DNA of 64,000 nucleotides from Coccinella septempunctata (GCF_907165205.1 NC_058198.1:12625001-12689000), one strand, 5' to 3'. Positions 53,193 to 63,139 are shown, counted from the stretch's first letter. A program made the numbers and translations. Notes: generated from the letters alone by a model not told the origin.

Positions 53193-54043
53193 AAATATAC
53201 ACAGACGCTAACAAATCTGGGTATCGTGTTGGCATCGGCGTTTACTCCCCTTCCCTGATCTCCCTCTCCCAGTCCCTCCCTGGCTTCTTTTCTATCAGTA
53301 CGGCAGAACTTATAGCAATACAAAGAGCGATCTCCCTTGTGGCTTGTTTCGACTTTCCACATTCGGTTATATTTTGAGACTGCAAAAGCCCCTGGAAAAA
53401 ATCTCCAATTGGAGCATTCACTCTTCCAATGATTACATCACCCTTGATATTAGGAATAAATTGATCTCGCACAAAAATTCAGGTCGCTCAATATCCCTTT
53501 CGTGGGTCCCAGGTCACACTTGTATCCCTGGCAACATTTCCGCTGACTCTCTAGGCAAAGAGGGAGCTTCCCTTCCCCACTTTAACCCTGTCAATGCCAG
53601 GGAATTCTGGCCCCTTTTTAAAAAACAATTTGGGAAATATGGAAAAGAGAATGGGTTATCATAGGTCGTCGAAAGGGACGCTGCTACTCTCAGATAACTT
53701 GCCCTAATTCCCTCAATAAACCCTGGTTCCATGGACTCAATCTCCCCAGACTATACCTCACCACCATCAACAGAATCCGCTCCACACATTGTTCCATTCC
53801 AGCTCACCTGTTCAAAATAAATGTCAGCGATTCTGACGCTTGCGTGTGCGAGGAAAAGGGTGATCTTCTTCACATTTTCCTTCAGTGCCCCAATAATCAC
53901 CCCAACATAAACAAATTCTATGCGGATGTGACTCGTTTCCTTGGGAGCAAAATTCCCCTCCCGCTTAGTCTGGAGGATGTTTTGTTCTCAAACGACCCTG
54001 TTATTGTTAAGACCATAGTCAATTTTTTGTATGCCTCTGGCTG
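53193..54043 (+). pseudogene. RNase H and C-terminal domain of the I-type element
   Basis: VKIYTDANKSGYRVGIGVYS (first Asp), FFSISTAELIAIQRAIS (catalytic Glu), a frame-shifted ILRLQKPLEKIS where DS...L is expected, ISLSWVPGHTCIPGNISADS (His and last Asp), then CVCEEKGDLLHIFLQCPNNH (53844-), a CxC...H...C motif typical after RNase H. Two frameshifts (about 53350 and 53665). Confidence 0.82.
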
Positions 54044-54599
54044 AGCCAGAATATGAGATATTATTATGTTGTCTTGGTTCATGTTGTTATGTCGTTAACC
54101 TCATTGTTTGTTTCCAGCTCCCTGTGACGTTTTCTCTTGGACTTTTTGTGTCTATAACCCACTCCCCTCCCTCGTGGAGAGCCCACAACACTTCCATGTA
54201 CCCGCTAATTATGTACATTCCCGTTGGCTATTGACTTGCTCAAGACCCGTCCACCGACGGAGCCAGCAGCCGAAACTTGAGATGTGCCGATGGCCTAGTT
54301 GCCAAACACATAGTAAAGGAAGAAGAAGAAGCAGAAAATATAAATAAACAGCATAGATTGTTGTACGGGGGTCACTAAGAAATTTCCTCTGTTATTTCTA
54401 TCTGTTTCCTATTTTTATTCTCGGCCTCCTGTGTTTGTCGCAGAAGTCTCTCTGACTGGCCACAGTAGTGTGAAGGTTTGTGATCCCTGTGTTTCAGGTT
54501 CATTCCCTATTTGTAATTTTATTTAAGTTCACAATACGGGGAATTCTGCGTACAATCACGTTTGAGGGTGGCTATTGAGAACACACCAATACATTATTA

Positions 54600-54993
54600 T
54601 GTCTGTGTGTAAGGACTGTAAAAGGTTCCTTTACGGGGGGTGATTTTATTGGTGTTATTGGTGTTGTATTTGCTTGTCTATGTTTCACTGTAATGAGAAG
54701 GCTAATGAGGGGTCTGGCAAAAATTGCTCTTTAACTACAGTATCTGAAGTTCGTGTTTTAAAACTCAAGTCCAGATGTCTGATGCTTTATCGCTGCGAAG
54801 AGTGTCGTGATAATGGTGGCATAACTCCTCAAGTAGTTGAAGTTATTTCAAATCTCCATCAGGCATCGGTGGATAAATTGCAAGGCTTAAATGATAATTT
54901 CTTCATAAACTTTTTAGGGTTTTCACTCCCAATCTCTGAAACAAAATCAATTAAAAATGAAATCAACGATTTGCTTCTGCGTAAATTCTTGCA
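54600..54993 (+). pseudogene. ORF1 with PHD-like zinc finger
   Basis: VCKDCKRFLYGG, then in the next frame SMFHCNEKANEGSGKNCSLT, LKSRCLMLYRCEECRDNGG: a C-x2-C ... C ... H-C ... C-x2-C pattern like the PHD finger of CR1-type ORF1. A helical stretch follows (VVEVISNLHQASVDKLQGLN). Ends at the fold-back element. Its last 94 bp recur at 16812-16905. Confidence 0.65.
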
Positions 54994-55044
54994 CTAATTT
55001 GTCAGGAGCAAATTAACTAGAAAGAATTGTTGCCTGACAATGAA

Positions 55045-55113
55045 CTCAAAATAAATAACGTTGAAATTATAATTCTGTAACGTTTCGGAGTCTATATCAG
55101 ACTCCTTCATCAG
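55045..55113 (-). ncRNA. Hammerhead-like motif, left arm
   Basis: Inverted copy of the motif in the right arm, with the same features and doubts. Confidence 0.45.
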
Positions 55114-55331
55114 ACGAAAAATCTATTTTTTAGAAAATCTTCTGAGTTGTGGCTTTTGTTTGACATTAATTGTCAACACATAGAAACAGAGACTGCAAAG
55201 AAACGTTGATTCATTTAATTTTGAAATTACCGGATGACAGTTCCTTCTTTAGTAAATTGATCCAAATATGATCTATTCCTACCGAACAAAAGCCACAACT
55301 CAGAAGATTTTCTAAATAATAGATTTTTCGT

Positions 55332-55400
55332 CTGATGAAGGAGTCTGATATAGACTCCGAAACGTTACAGAATTATAATTTCAACGTTATTTATTTTGAG
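55332..55400 (+). ncRNA. Hammerhead-like motif, right arm
   Basis: ctgatga (55332-55338), one extra A, a perfect 7-bp hairpin ggagtct/agactcc (55340-55346 with 55352-55358), gaaa (55359-55362), and stem III from acgtt (55362-55366) to aacgt further on, followed by T. The core is nearly complete, but the extra A next to stem II and a weak stem I make activity uncertain. Confidence 0.45.
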
Positions 55401-55455
55401 TTCATTGTCAGGCAACAATTTTTTCTAGTTAATTTGCTCCTGACAAATTAGTGCA

Positions 55456-56370
55456 ACAATTTACTCATCGGGAGGACTGCGTTCGTTTGGTTGACTCTCC
55501 TACTGATTCTTTGGTTCCTTTGGACCTTCATCATAATCAAGTGTTTTTTGAGGTTTCTTTTAGGTGCAGTGGTGAGGTCAAGGCGGTGAAGATTGGACTC
55601 GACTTTCACGGAGCTAATTATGTTGAAATAAACTCTAGTTTGCAGCAGTGTGATTGGAGTATGTTGTTTGCTGGCAACACTTCACAATTTTATTCAGTTT
55701 TAAACGATCAAATAAGTAAATATGTTCCATTTAAAAAAATATCTGATAGCACACTCATCCTTGTTGGTATTCTAGTAATTCAATTTCTTTAATTATTGAT
55801 AAAAAGAAGGTTCCCAAAAAATGGTTACAATTTAATGTTCCTAGTGATGGAATTAAATTTCTTGAACTCAGGATCAAATGCATTCGTCAATCTAGAATTG
55901 AAAGACACTCAAATATTGAAAAAGTCGAAAAGAACTGTTAAAAAAGATGTTAAAAATTTTTGGAATTGTGTAAATTCTTTATCAAGGTCTGATAAGATAA
56001 TATTCCTGAAGAGGTATTTTTTAATAATGAATTTGGTCAAAGTGGTAAATCTGCATGTAATTTGTTTGCTAAGAATTTTGAGTCGGTTTATTTGGACACA
56101 AACTCCTCCTTTCAGCATCAATTATATTTGAAGAACTTGATTTCACTATTAGTAGGGAGGAGATTGCTTCAACTATCAATAATCTGAAACAATTTGCTAA
56201 GAATTTTGAGTCGGTTTATTTGGACACAAACTCCTCCTTTCAGCATCAATTATATTTGAATGGGGAACTTGATTTCACTATTAGTAGGGAGGAGATTGCT
56301 TCAACTATCAATAATCTGAAACAATCTGTTTCTGTTGGGCCTGATGGTTTGTCTGCTTTATTCGTTAAAA
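55456..56370 (+). pseudogene. Endonuclease-RT linker of the CR1-like element
   Basis: REDCVRLVDSPTDSLVPLDL, HHNQVFFEVSFRCSG, CDWSMLFAGNTSQFYSVLND and ISKYVPFKKISDS (55451-55792), then in a new frame KDVKNFWNCVNSLSRSDKI and after the duplication EEIASTINNLKQSVSVGPDG with GLSALFVKN, the usual SPGPDGLP.. start of the RT. Matches the conserved linker of CR1 elements. Confidence 0.75.
56064..56326. repeat. Tandem duplication of about 130 bp in the linker
   Basis: 56064-56192 and 56193-56326 are nearly identical (start tttgctaagaattttgagtc). The second has about 5 extra bases (atggggaac against agaac). Coding sequence duplicated locally. Confidence 0.88.
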
Positions 56371-56373
56371 ATT

Positions 56374-56710
56374 GTTATTATTATTATTATTATTAAGAAT
56401 ATACAGAAGAGTTGAGATCGTAATCTATAAACTCATATAAAAAAAAATAGAATTAATACGAGTTGACATTGTGAAAAAGAAAAACAAGAGATGAATGAAA
56501 TGTACACAACACACACATACAATTTCACAGTAGTCTCACGAAGAAACACTGGCGAACCATCTGTCCATAGCACTCTTGAAGCCATTCACAGAGCGGGCGT
56601 TCACTGCTGCTGTCGGAAGGCTGTTCCAGGAATTAAAAACCCTGTTGGGGAGGAATTAAAAACCCTGTTGTAGTGCAATAATTGAACCGCTTTACTATTT
56701 ATATCAGCAA
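56374..56710 (-). mobile_element. Minus-strand 3' fragment of an L2/CR1-like element
   Basis: Reads leftward WNSLPTAAVNARSVNGFKSA then MDRWFASVSS and a stop, a 3' UTR, and an (AAT)n tail at 56397-56374. It is a 5'-truncated insertion within the linker/RT junction. A direct repeat of gggaggaattaaaaaccctg type lies near 56630-56670. Confidence 0.7.
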
Positions 56711-57809
56711 TCCCTGATAACTGGGTGTATGCCCACTTTGTAGAAAAGAACCTTTATAACCCCAATATTTAAAGCTGGCAACAGATGCGATGTCATGAAC
56801 CATCGTCCCATTGCCATTATTGGTACTATTTCTAAGATTTTTCATTCCATTGTTGCTGTGAAGCTCTCGGAATTGTGTCTTCGGTTTATAATTCGAAATC
56901 AGCATGGATTTGTCAAAGGGAGGTCTACTATTACCAACCTTATATTTTATAATAATTTTATTGCTGATACCCTCAATGATGCATCTTTCCCTGACGAGGT
57001 TAAACAGATGGATTTTATTTATTTGGATTTCGCAAAGGCTTTCGATTCGGTCAATCATAACCTTCTAATTTATAAATTGTCTAATTTTGGATTGAGCGGT
57101 GGCATTTTGAAGTGGTTATTATCCTATCTTGCGAGTCGTGAACTTCGAGTACGCATTAATAAGGGAGTTTATCTGATCCGTTTATTGCAACATCGGGTGT
57201 GCCTCAGGGCTCTCATCTGGGTCCATTGCTGTTCATCTTGTTCATCAATGATCCGATTCTCTTAAGTTTGCTGTTGTCCTAATCTTTGCTGATGACGTGA
57301 AAGTTTTCTGCAGAGATAGGTGCTTCTACGACCAGATTATGTTGCAGAAAGATTTGGACCTGATCTACAATTGGTCTTGTATTAAACAAATAAAACTAAA
57401 TTATTCCAAATGTAAAGTTTTACCGTTCATTAGAAATCAAAACAAGAAGCTTATTTTTAATTATTCTATTAATGGTCAAATTCTTGAAAATGTTTGTAGT
57501 GTCAGGGATCTAGGTGTAATTCACCAAAGTGATTTCGAATTTGACTTGCACCTTAATGCCACTGTCTCTAAGGCTTATAGGTCTCTGGGGTTCATTATTA
57601 GGTCTGCGAAGGAGTTTAAGTCTCATGAGTCCATTATACATTTGTATAAGAAGTTGGTTAGACCCATTATGCTTTATGGCTCAATTATATGGTCTCCATC
57701 TAAACTAACTCATATTCCGATTTTAGAGTCAATTCAGCATAGGTTCTTCATTTTCCTTGCGTCCAAGATAGGCAATAGATTTTCTTATACTGAACATGCC
57801 TACTCATAG
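56711..57809 (+). pseudogene. CR1-like RT
   Basis: 56795-57265: NHRPIAIIGTISKIFHSIVA, QHGFVKGRSTITNLIFYNNF, FIYLDFAKAFDSVNHNLLIY (palm Asp), then frame-shifted ATSGVPQGSHLGPLLFILF; FADDVKVFCRD spans the next shift (57280-57310); 57297-57809: LDLIYNWSCIKQIKLNYSKC, VCSVRDLGVIHQSDFEFDLH, KLVRPIMLYGSIIWSPS. Ends at the (TTA)n run near 57819. Two or three frameshifts. Confidence 0.83.
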
Positions 57810-58015
57810 TTTGCTTATTATTATTATTATTAACATAAATATAAGAGCAGAGGAAATTTTCTATAAACTCAGACAAAAATTTACAAAAAGAAGTTCACAC
57901 AAAAGTAGAAGTAGATCTTGCTCCAAAAAGATCCAGTCTTAAATTCGTTGACAGTCCTAGCATTTATCACGTTACTCGGCAAACGGTTCCATCTCGAATA
58001 TTCTGTTTGTTAGAA

Positions 58016-58133
58016 AAATGATAAGTCTGTTCGCACCTCCTTTTTATTCATTTTTTTTTCCTTTTTCTCTTTTTTCGTCTTTTTGTAGATTCATTCCCGG
58101 CAACGGGATATAGCAAATGAATGAATGAATGAA
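58016..58133 (+). mobile_element. 118-bp 3' fragment of a retroelement with (GAAT)n tail and target duplication
   Basis: Flanked by a perfect 12-bp direct repeat tgtttgttagaa (58004-58015, 58134-58145). Ends in four GAAT units after attcccggcaacgggatata. The same 3' end is seen at 43417-43480. A very short insertion typical of abortive target-primed reverse transcription. Confidence 0.85.
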
Positions 58134-59470
58134 TGTTTGTTAGAAGACTGTGGCGTTGTGGGGTTACGAACTTCAGCAATTTAAACTGGTATCCTCTCAT
58201 ATTGTTGGTATTAAGTGTATATAGGCCACGAATACGATCTCTGAAGTCACCATGGAGCACTCGGAAAGAAAATATCAGATCACCCCTCTCACGTCGAGAG
58301 AGGAAGGATGTCAATCGGAAAATATTGAGTCTGTCCTCGTAGGAAGGACGAATTATTCCGAATGGTATACGAGTAATCCAACGCTGCACTGACTCAAGAC
58401 GGTATTCATCGGCACGTGTGGAAGGCCACCAAACTGGGCCAGCATACTCTAAAGTTGGTCTAATGTAGCTGGTGTAAAGAAGTTTCAGGGTGTCAACGTC
58501 ACATCCACAAAATGACTTCTGGATGGCATAAGTCATCTGTCTGGCTCTGGCAGTGATAGTGGTCACACCAAGGTCACAATGACTTGATACACTTCCTAGC
58601 TTTACACCACTGATGCTGTACTCTCTTCTCGGGTTGTTCCTACCGATATGAAGCACACAGCACTTATCCACATTCAAGGGCAGTAACCAGTTGTCACACC
58701 AAACACTAATTGCATGCAGGTCACGTTGCAGTGTATCGTAGTTAGACAGAGGAAAGTTGTAAATTTTAGTATCATCTGCAAACATAGAACAAGCCGAGTG
58801 GAGCAATCTGGGGAGATCGGAAGTGAATAATAAAAATAAGATAGGGCCAAGAACGGAACCCTGGGGAACACCAGATGTCAAAGGCACATATTGTACGGAG
58901 AGAGAGCGATTGATCCTAACTCGAAAAGTTCGGTTGGATAGATAGCCTTAATCCAAGCAAGTATACTTCCCCTGATTCCAAGATGTGAAAGCTTAGCAAG
59001 CAGTCGACGGTGGGGGACCTTATCAAAGGCCCTGGAAAAATCAAGATAAAGTACATCCACCGATACCAGGCTTTAGTCCACTCATTGATGCATAAAATGA
59101 GGTTGGTTATTGTGGAGCGACCATACAAGAATCCATGTTGTTCATTAGCAATAACTCCATTAGCCAAAGCAAACTGGGTAATATGATCGGACAAGATTCT
59201 TTCCAGGACTTTCGAAGTTGATAGTACACTTATGGGCCTATAGTTGTGCGGTGATAGTTTGTCCTCTTTCTTGAAAACCGGTGTTATGGATGCAGTAAGC
59301 CAGTCTTTAGGGAGGGTAGAATATTTGAGGGAACAGGAAAATATTTTGTATAGGGGCAAAGCCAGGGAATCAGCGCAACAACAGAAAAGTTTGGAAGAAA
59401 GGCCATCCAGGCCAGGAGCAGTATCCCTGAGCTGAAGTAAGTACCCACGAACAACCTCCTCACTGATCAC
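58134..59470 (-). pseudogene. RT of the minus-strand CR1/L2-like element
   Basis: RDTAPGLDGLSSKLFCCCAD, ASITPVFKKEDKLSPHNYRP, ISVLSTSKVLERILSDHITQ, QHGFLYGRSTITNLILC (59470-59080), YLDFSRAFDKVPHRRLLAKL (59060-), TSGVPQGSVLGPILFLLFTS and CSMFADDTKIYNF (58887-58770), NVDKCCVLHIGRNNPRREYS, VSSHCDLGVTTITARARQMT, YIRPTLEYAGPVWWPS. Two frameshifts (about 59070 and 58890). Otherwise the domain set is nearly complete. Confidence 0.85.
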
Positions 59471-59548
59471 GATGTCGGAAATTTCACCAGAGACTCGAAG
59501 AAACTTCTAATGTATGAAACATTGATATAATATCAAAAATCAAAAGCA

Positions 59549-60043
59549 ATGTTGACAAAATTTCAAGTCGATAGCATCTATACTGATTTCAAAAAAGCTT
59601 TTGATGTAGTACCTCATTGGCTATTAATTGAAAAGCTAAAAGGCCCTCCGTTATTGGATTGGCTAGCGGATAGATTGCGTGAGTGTACTTTGGGGGTCAA
59701 ACTTGGAGATAATATCTTCTCCGGGTTGACTACGGTCCTTTTCGGAGTTGGTCAAGGCTCTCCACTATCAAATCTACTGTTTTTAAGTTTCATAAATGAT
59801 AAAAGGAAAATACATTAGGAATTGCCACTTTTTGTTGTTTGCGGACGATCTAAAGTTATTTAAGATTATAAAGACCATAAATGATTATTTCTTATTGCAA
59901 GAGGATCTCAACAATATTGCTAGATGGTGTACTGATAATGAAATGATTTTAAATATCGATAAATGCAATGTGATGAGATTTTTCAGGATAAAGTCTCCCA
60001 TACAATATAATTATTCCTTATTTGACGTCAAATTAAGTTCAAG
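59549..60043 (+). pseudogene. CR1-like RT, part 1
   Basis: DSIYTDFKKAFDVVPHWLLI (palm Asp), degraded GVGQGSPLSNLLFLSFIND, then in the next frame LLFADDLKLFKIIKTINDYF (catalytic FADD) and IARWCTDNEMILNIDKCNVM. Interrupted at 60043 by a Jockey insertion; continues at 63140. Confidence 0.8.
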
Positions 60044-60048
60044 GCTTA

Positions 60049-60857
60049 AATACTGGATTATTCCCTAATATTTGGAAAGTAGGCACTATAATAACCATAC
60101 CGAAACATAACACGGATCATCAAAAGGTACAAAACTATAGGCCAATAACACTGCTCCCTGTGCTGGGTAAACTGCTGGAGAAGATCATAAAAAGTAGACT
60201 TGAGGAACAACTGGAAAATGTCATACCTAAACACCAATTTGGATTTCGGACCAAAAAATCAACTACTCTGCCAATTACCATATTTATATCTAACACACAA
60301 AATGCTCAACTAAATCGAAAGAAAACAGCTGCGATTTGCCTAGACATCAACAAAGCATTTGACAGCATTTGGCACAGAGGACTACTGTTTAAATTACACC
60401 AACTCGACACTCCTCACTATCTCATAAAAATAATCAAGGAATTCTTGGAAGGAAGAAAACTGACAGTGAAGATAAATGAGACGACCTCTTCCTGGTTCTC
60501 CCCAGAGCAGGGCACACCACAGGGTTCACCACTGTCCCCGTTCCTCTATAACATATACTGCAGCGATATATATAATGCACCCAGCCAATCACAATACCTT
60601 CTACAGTATGCTGACGACACAATAGTTATTTCACACGAAAAAACAGAACAAAAATGCCTGAAAGGCCTACAACTCTACACAAACAGTCTAGTTTCCTGGT
60701 TTCACAAATGGCGACTTCAACCTAATCCAAGCAAATCAAAACTGATAATATTTAATCATAAGATACGTCCAAATTCACCAACAATCCAGATTGAAAACAA
60801 CATCATATCACCATCTCCATCAATAAAATACCTGGGCATACAAGTAGACAACAAGGC
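60049..60857 (+). CDS. Jockey RT, fingers to thumb, open frame part 1
   Basis: VQNYRPITLLPVLGKLLEKI, KHQFGFRTKKSTTLPITIFI, AAICLDINKAFDSIWHRGLL (palm Asp), EQGTPQGSPLSPFLYNIYCS, YLLQYADDTIVISHEKTEQK (catalytic YADD), KWRLQPNPSKSKLIIF, SIKYLGIQVDNKA. No stop or frameshift over about 270 codons. It lacks its endonuclease and start, so it is a truncated copy and not a functional gene. Confidence 0.88.
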
Positions 60858-60874
60858 CCCTAATAGCACACAAC

Positions 60875-61195
60875 GTCCTTGGGACGTCCAATTCATGTCC
60901 ATTTAACGTCGGAACGTCCATGTACTTGATTTGTATGTCCTTTGGACGTCCGTTTCCGGACAGTTTTAGGACGTCCAAGATGGATATCCATTGTTAGTCC
61001 AATTTATGTACAATGTCCGTATCGCATATCCATTGGATGCCCGTGATGGACATAATACGGACCATATGACACATGTCCGTATCATGTAGTCCCAAAATGG
61101 TCCCTGACCGACTTAATACATGCAATGTCAAATATATGTCCTTACTGGATATCCATTAGTTGTCCGAAATGAACATAGTACGGACCATATAACTT
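60875..61195. repeat. Left octamer-rich region of copy 3
   Basis: Dense GGACGTCC, GGACATAC, GGATATCC and GTCCGTAT-type words, including diverged precursors of the 130-bp unit (for example cggaccatatgacacatgtc). Confidence 0.8.
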
Positions 61196-61209
61196 ATACA
61201 TATATATTA

Positions 61210-61855
61210 CATGGTCCGTATAACGTCCATGACGGACACCTATTGGATATCCGGTAGGGACATCTTTTGAATGTCCATACCGGATATTCACTAGGAGTCG
61301 TAAGGGACGTAATATGGACCAAATAACATGTATATGTTACATGGTCCGTATAACGTCCATCACGGACACCTATTGGATATCCGGTAGGGACATCTTTTGA
61401 ATGTCCATACCGGATATTCACTAGGAGTCGTAAGGGACGTAATATGGACCAAATAACATGTATATGTTACATGGTCCGTATAACGTCCTTCACGGACACC
61501 TATTGGATATCCGGTAGGGACATCTTTTGAATGTCCATACCGGATATTCACTAGGAGTCGTAAGGGACGTAATATGGACCAAATAACATGTATATGTTAC
61601 ATGGTCCGTATAACGTCCATCACGGACACCTAGTGGATATCCGGTAGGGACATCTTTTGAATGTCCATACTGGATATTCACTAGGAGTCCGTAAGGGACG
61701 TAATATGGACCAAATAACATGTATATGTTACATGGTCCGTATAACGTCCATCACGGACACCTATATAGTGGATATCCGGTAGGGACATCTTTTGAATGTC
61801 CATACCGGATATTCACTAGGAGTCCGTAATATGGACCAAATAATACATACATGTA
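61210..61855. repeat. Tandem array, five copies of a 130-bp unit
   Basis: Units start catggtccgtataacgtcc at 61210, 61340, 61470, 61600 and 61731; the last is partial and carries small indels. Copies differ by only one to a few bases, so the array expanded recently. Each unit contains ggatatccggtagggacatc, i.e. the same octamer types as the flanks. Confidence 0.95.
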
Positions 61856-62124
61856 TATCAATGAACACCAAAATTTAATATTATTTTTCACTAAACTCCA
61901 TTTTTCCGCTTTGTAGTATATGAATATCTTATGAATATTATATTATGTATAACGTTATGATGAACGAAGACTTAATACTTGAGTAATTACTATTATAAAA
62001 TAATCTATATTTGAGTTTCAAGACTTCAGTTTTTATTATATGGCATTTCTGTATTAATCGACTACTATTCCATAAATCAGTTAACAATATAATGAATATG
62101 TTCCTACAAGTAAATATATTGTAT

Positions 62125-62206
62125 GGTCTCGGTAGCTAGGACGGTTGCACCGAAGACTCTGTAATGCGGTGTCCCCACGTACTCGCGAGTTCGAATCCGG
62201 GCCAAG
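62125..62206 (+). ncRNA. tRNA-like/SINE-like segment with Pol III boxes
   Basis: An 82-nt stretch has a box A-like tagctaggacgg (62133-62144) and a perfect box B gttcgaatcc (62189-62198), 45 bases apart. The ends ggtctc and gggcc can pair partly as an acceptor stem, and caccg/cggtg frames the anticodon region, but that loop is too long for a normal tRNA. Probably a SINE head or a decayed tRNA-like promoter inside the TIR element. No SINE tail or target duplication found. Confidence 0.55.
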
Positions 62207-62369
62207 TGTAAAAACTTCCTAGTCAGAATGGATTAAAATGAGAACAACACAGAAAAAATAATATCTGCGTCTGAGTTTGAGACATTGGGTTCTAGGACAT
62301 TAAAATTCTAATAGATAGGATGGCCAACGTCGTGGTAAATTTTTGTACCGTTGAGATTGCTAATGATGG

Positions 62370-62540
62370 TCCCAACGGGATATCCATTGGACGTCCGCGA
62401 TGGACGTCCGAATTCTGTTCAAAGTTGTGACATTTGTACGTCCCTCGGATGTCCATAGAACGTCCATTGTACCAGAAATGGACGTCCCATGGATGTCCGT
62501 AATGTCCGAAGAGGACGTCCTATGGATGTCCATAGGACTA
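62370..62540. repeat. Right octamer array of copy 3
   Basis: Series of ggatatcc, ggacgtcc, ggatgtcc words, with start-to-start distances of about 11-14 bp. Mirrors the left region. Confidence 0.85.
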
Positions 62541-62558
62541 CTTTGTGCTATTAGGGGC

Positions 62559-63024
62559 CAATATGAAATTGAATTCCAACATAGCCAAAAAGAACACAAT
62601 AGCAAGAGCTAAACATTTCAGATGCCTCACATATAACGACCAAGGAATAAGTTTGGAAAACTCCATCAAAATCTACAAAACCATCTGTAGACCAATTTTA
62701 GAATATGGACATCCACTATATACAAACGTTGCGGACTCGGTAATGAGAAATATAGAAGTAGGAGAAAGATCAGCACTAAGAATTATAACTCGACTGAGAC
62801 ACCCACTTAATAAACTCCACAACCCATCAAATGAACTATTATATGAAAAAGCCAACATACAGCCAATCAAGGAGAGACTAGAGAAACTGAATAGAAGATT
62901 TGCACAAAGATTGAAAGAAATAGAGGATGTTGAAATCATGTTCCACAAGGACCCCCCGGTAACTAACCCACACAGAAAATTTCCAACTCGAAGTGTGATG
63001 GACAGACTATCTGAGCTGCAGTGA
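62559..63024 (+). CDS. Jockey RT thumb and C-terminus, open frame part 2
   Basis: ANMKLNSNIAKKNTIARAKH, IYKTICRPILEYGHPLYTNV, RSALRIITRLRHPLNKLHNP and EKLNRRFAQRLKEI, stop at 63024. Continues 60049-60857 in frame after removal of the TIR element. Followed by a 3' UTR and tail. Confidence 0.85.
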
Positions 63025-63139
63025 AGAAACTGAAATAGAATGAATTTTTTTTTTTTTGTATTTTTGTAATTCACTAGGCTGAAGGACTTCGGTCGATGGC
63101 CAATAAAAAACAGTTATTATTATTATTATTAAGTTCAAG

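Larger units (their letters stand above)
51350..54359 (+). mobile_element. I-type non-LTR retrotransposon with RNase H, 5'-truncated
   Basis: RT followed by an RNase H domain and a C-terminal cysteine motif, the layout of the I superfamily. A 236-bp MITE is inserted just before RNase H. The 3' UTR ends in an A-rich aaaatataaataaac stretch. Confidence 0.82.
54994..55451. mobile_element. Fold-back Penelope-like derivative
   Basis: Arms 54994-55160 and 55285-55451, both 167 bp and nearly identical when inverted, around a 124-bp spacer. Flanked by tgca (54990-54993, 55452-55455). Arm plus spacer match the Penelope 3' fragment at 16906-17210, including the end of the endonuclease ORF in the spacer. 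So it is two inverted Penelope ends with the body deleted. Each arm holds a hammerhead-like motif. Confidence 0.8.
54360..57818 (+). mobile_element. CR1-like retrotransposon with ORF1 relic and RT, several insertions
   Basis: Pieces in order: ORF1 zinc finger (54600-54993), fold-back Penelope derivative (54994-55451), endonuclease-RT linker (55456-56370, with a tandem duplication), a minus-strand RT fragment (56374-56710), then RT (56711-57809). Going straight from ORF1 to the linker means ORF1/endonuclease sequence was deleted before the fold-back insertion. Confidence 0.75.
57819..59500 (-). mobile_element. CR1/L2-like retrotransposon, 5'-truncated, tail (AAT)n
   Basis: Minus-strand element from RT fingers (59470) to 3' tail at 57835-57819, split by a small insertion at 58016-58133. 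Past the insertion the protein end reads RWNRLPSNVINARTVNEFK-like before the 3' UTR. Confidence 0.82.
60858..62556. mobile_element. CCC-end TIR element, copy 3, recent
   Basis: Perfect 13-bp inverted ends (ccctaatagcaca / tgtgctattaggg) with a gc duplication (60856-60857, 62557-62558). Deleting the element and one gc joins VDNKA to NMKLNSNIAKK in the same frame, and the Jockey ORF then runs to its stop at 63024. The 1699-bp interior has octamer arrays near both ends (60875-61190, 62370-62540), a five-copy 130-bp tandem array, and a tRNA-like segment, but no protein gene. The minus-strand ORFs at 61194-61720 are by-products of the tandem repeat. Confidence 0.9.
60044..63127 (+). mobile_element. 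Jockey-type retrotransposon inserted in the CR1-like RT, young
   Basis: Flanked by a perfect 12-bp direct repeat attaagttcaag (60032-60043, 63128-63139, the second overlapping the ATT tail). 5'-truncated in the RT. Ends in aaaaaacagtt and (ATT)n at about 63112-63127. Without the TIR element at 60858-62556 its frame is open throughout. Confidence 0.88.

Noticed and set aside
61194..61720. Three similar minus-strand ORFs (NIRYGHSKDVPTGYPIG type)
   Set aside because: They are translations of the 130-bp tandem unit; 130 is not a multiple of 3, so each repeat shifts frame and no stable protein is encoded.
61210..61855. Possible CRISPR array
   Set aside because: The repeats are directly adjacent 130-bp units without unique spacers, inside a transposon in a eukaryotic genome.
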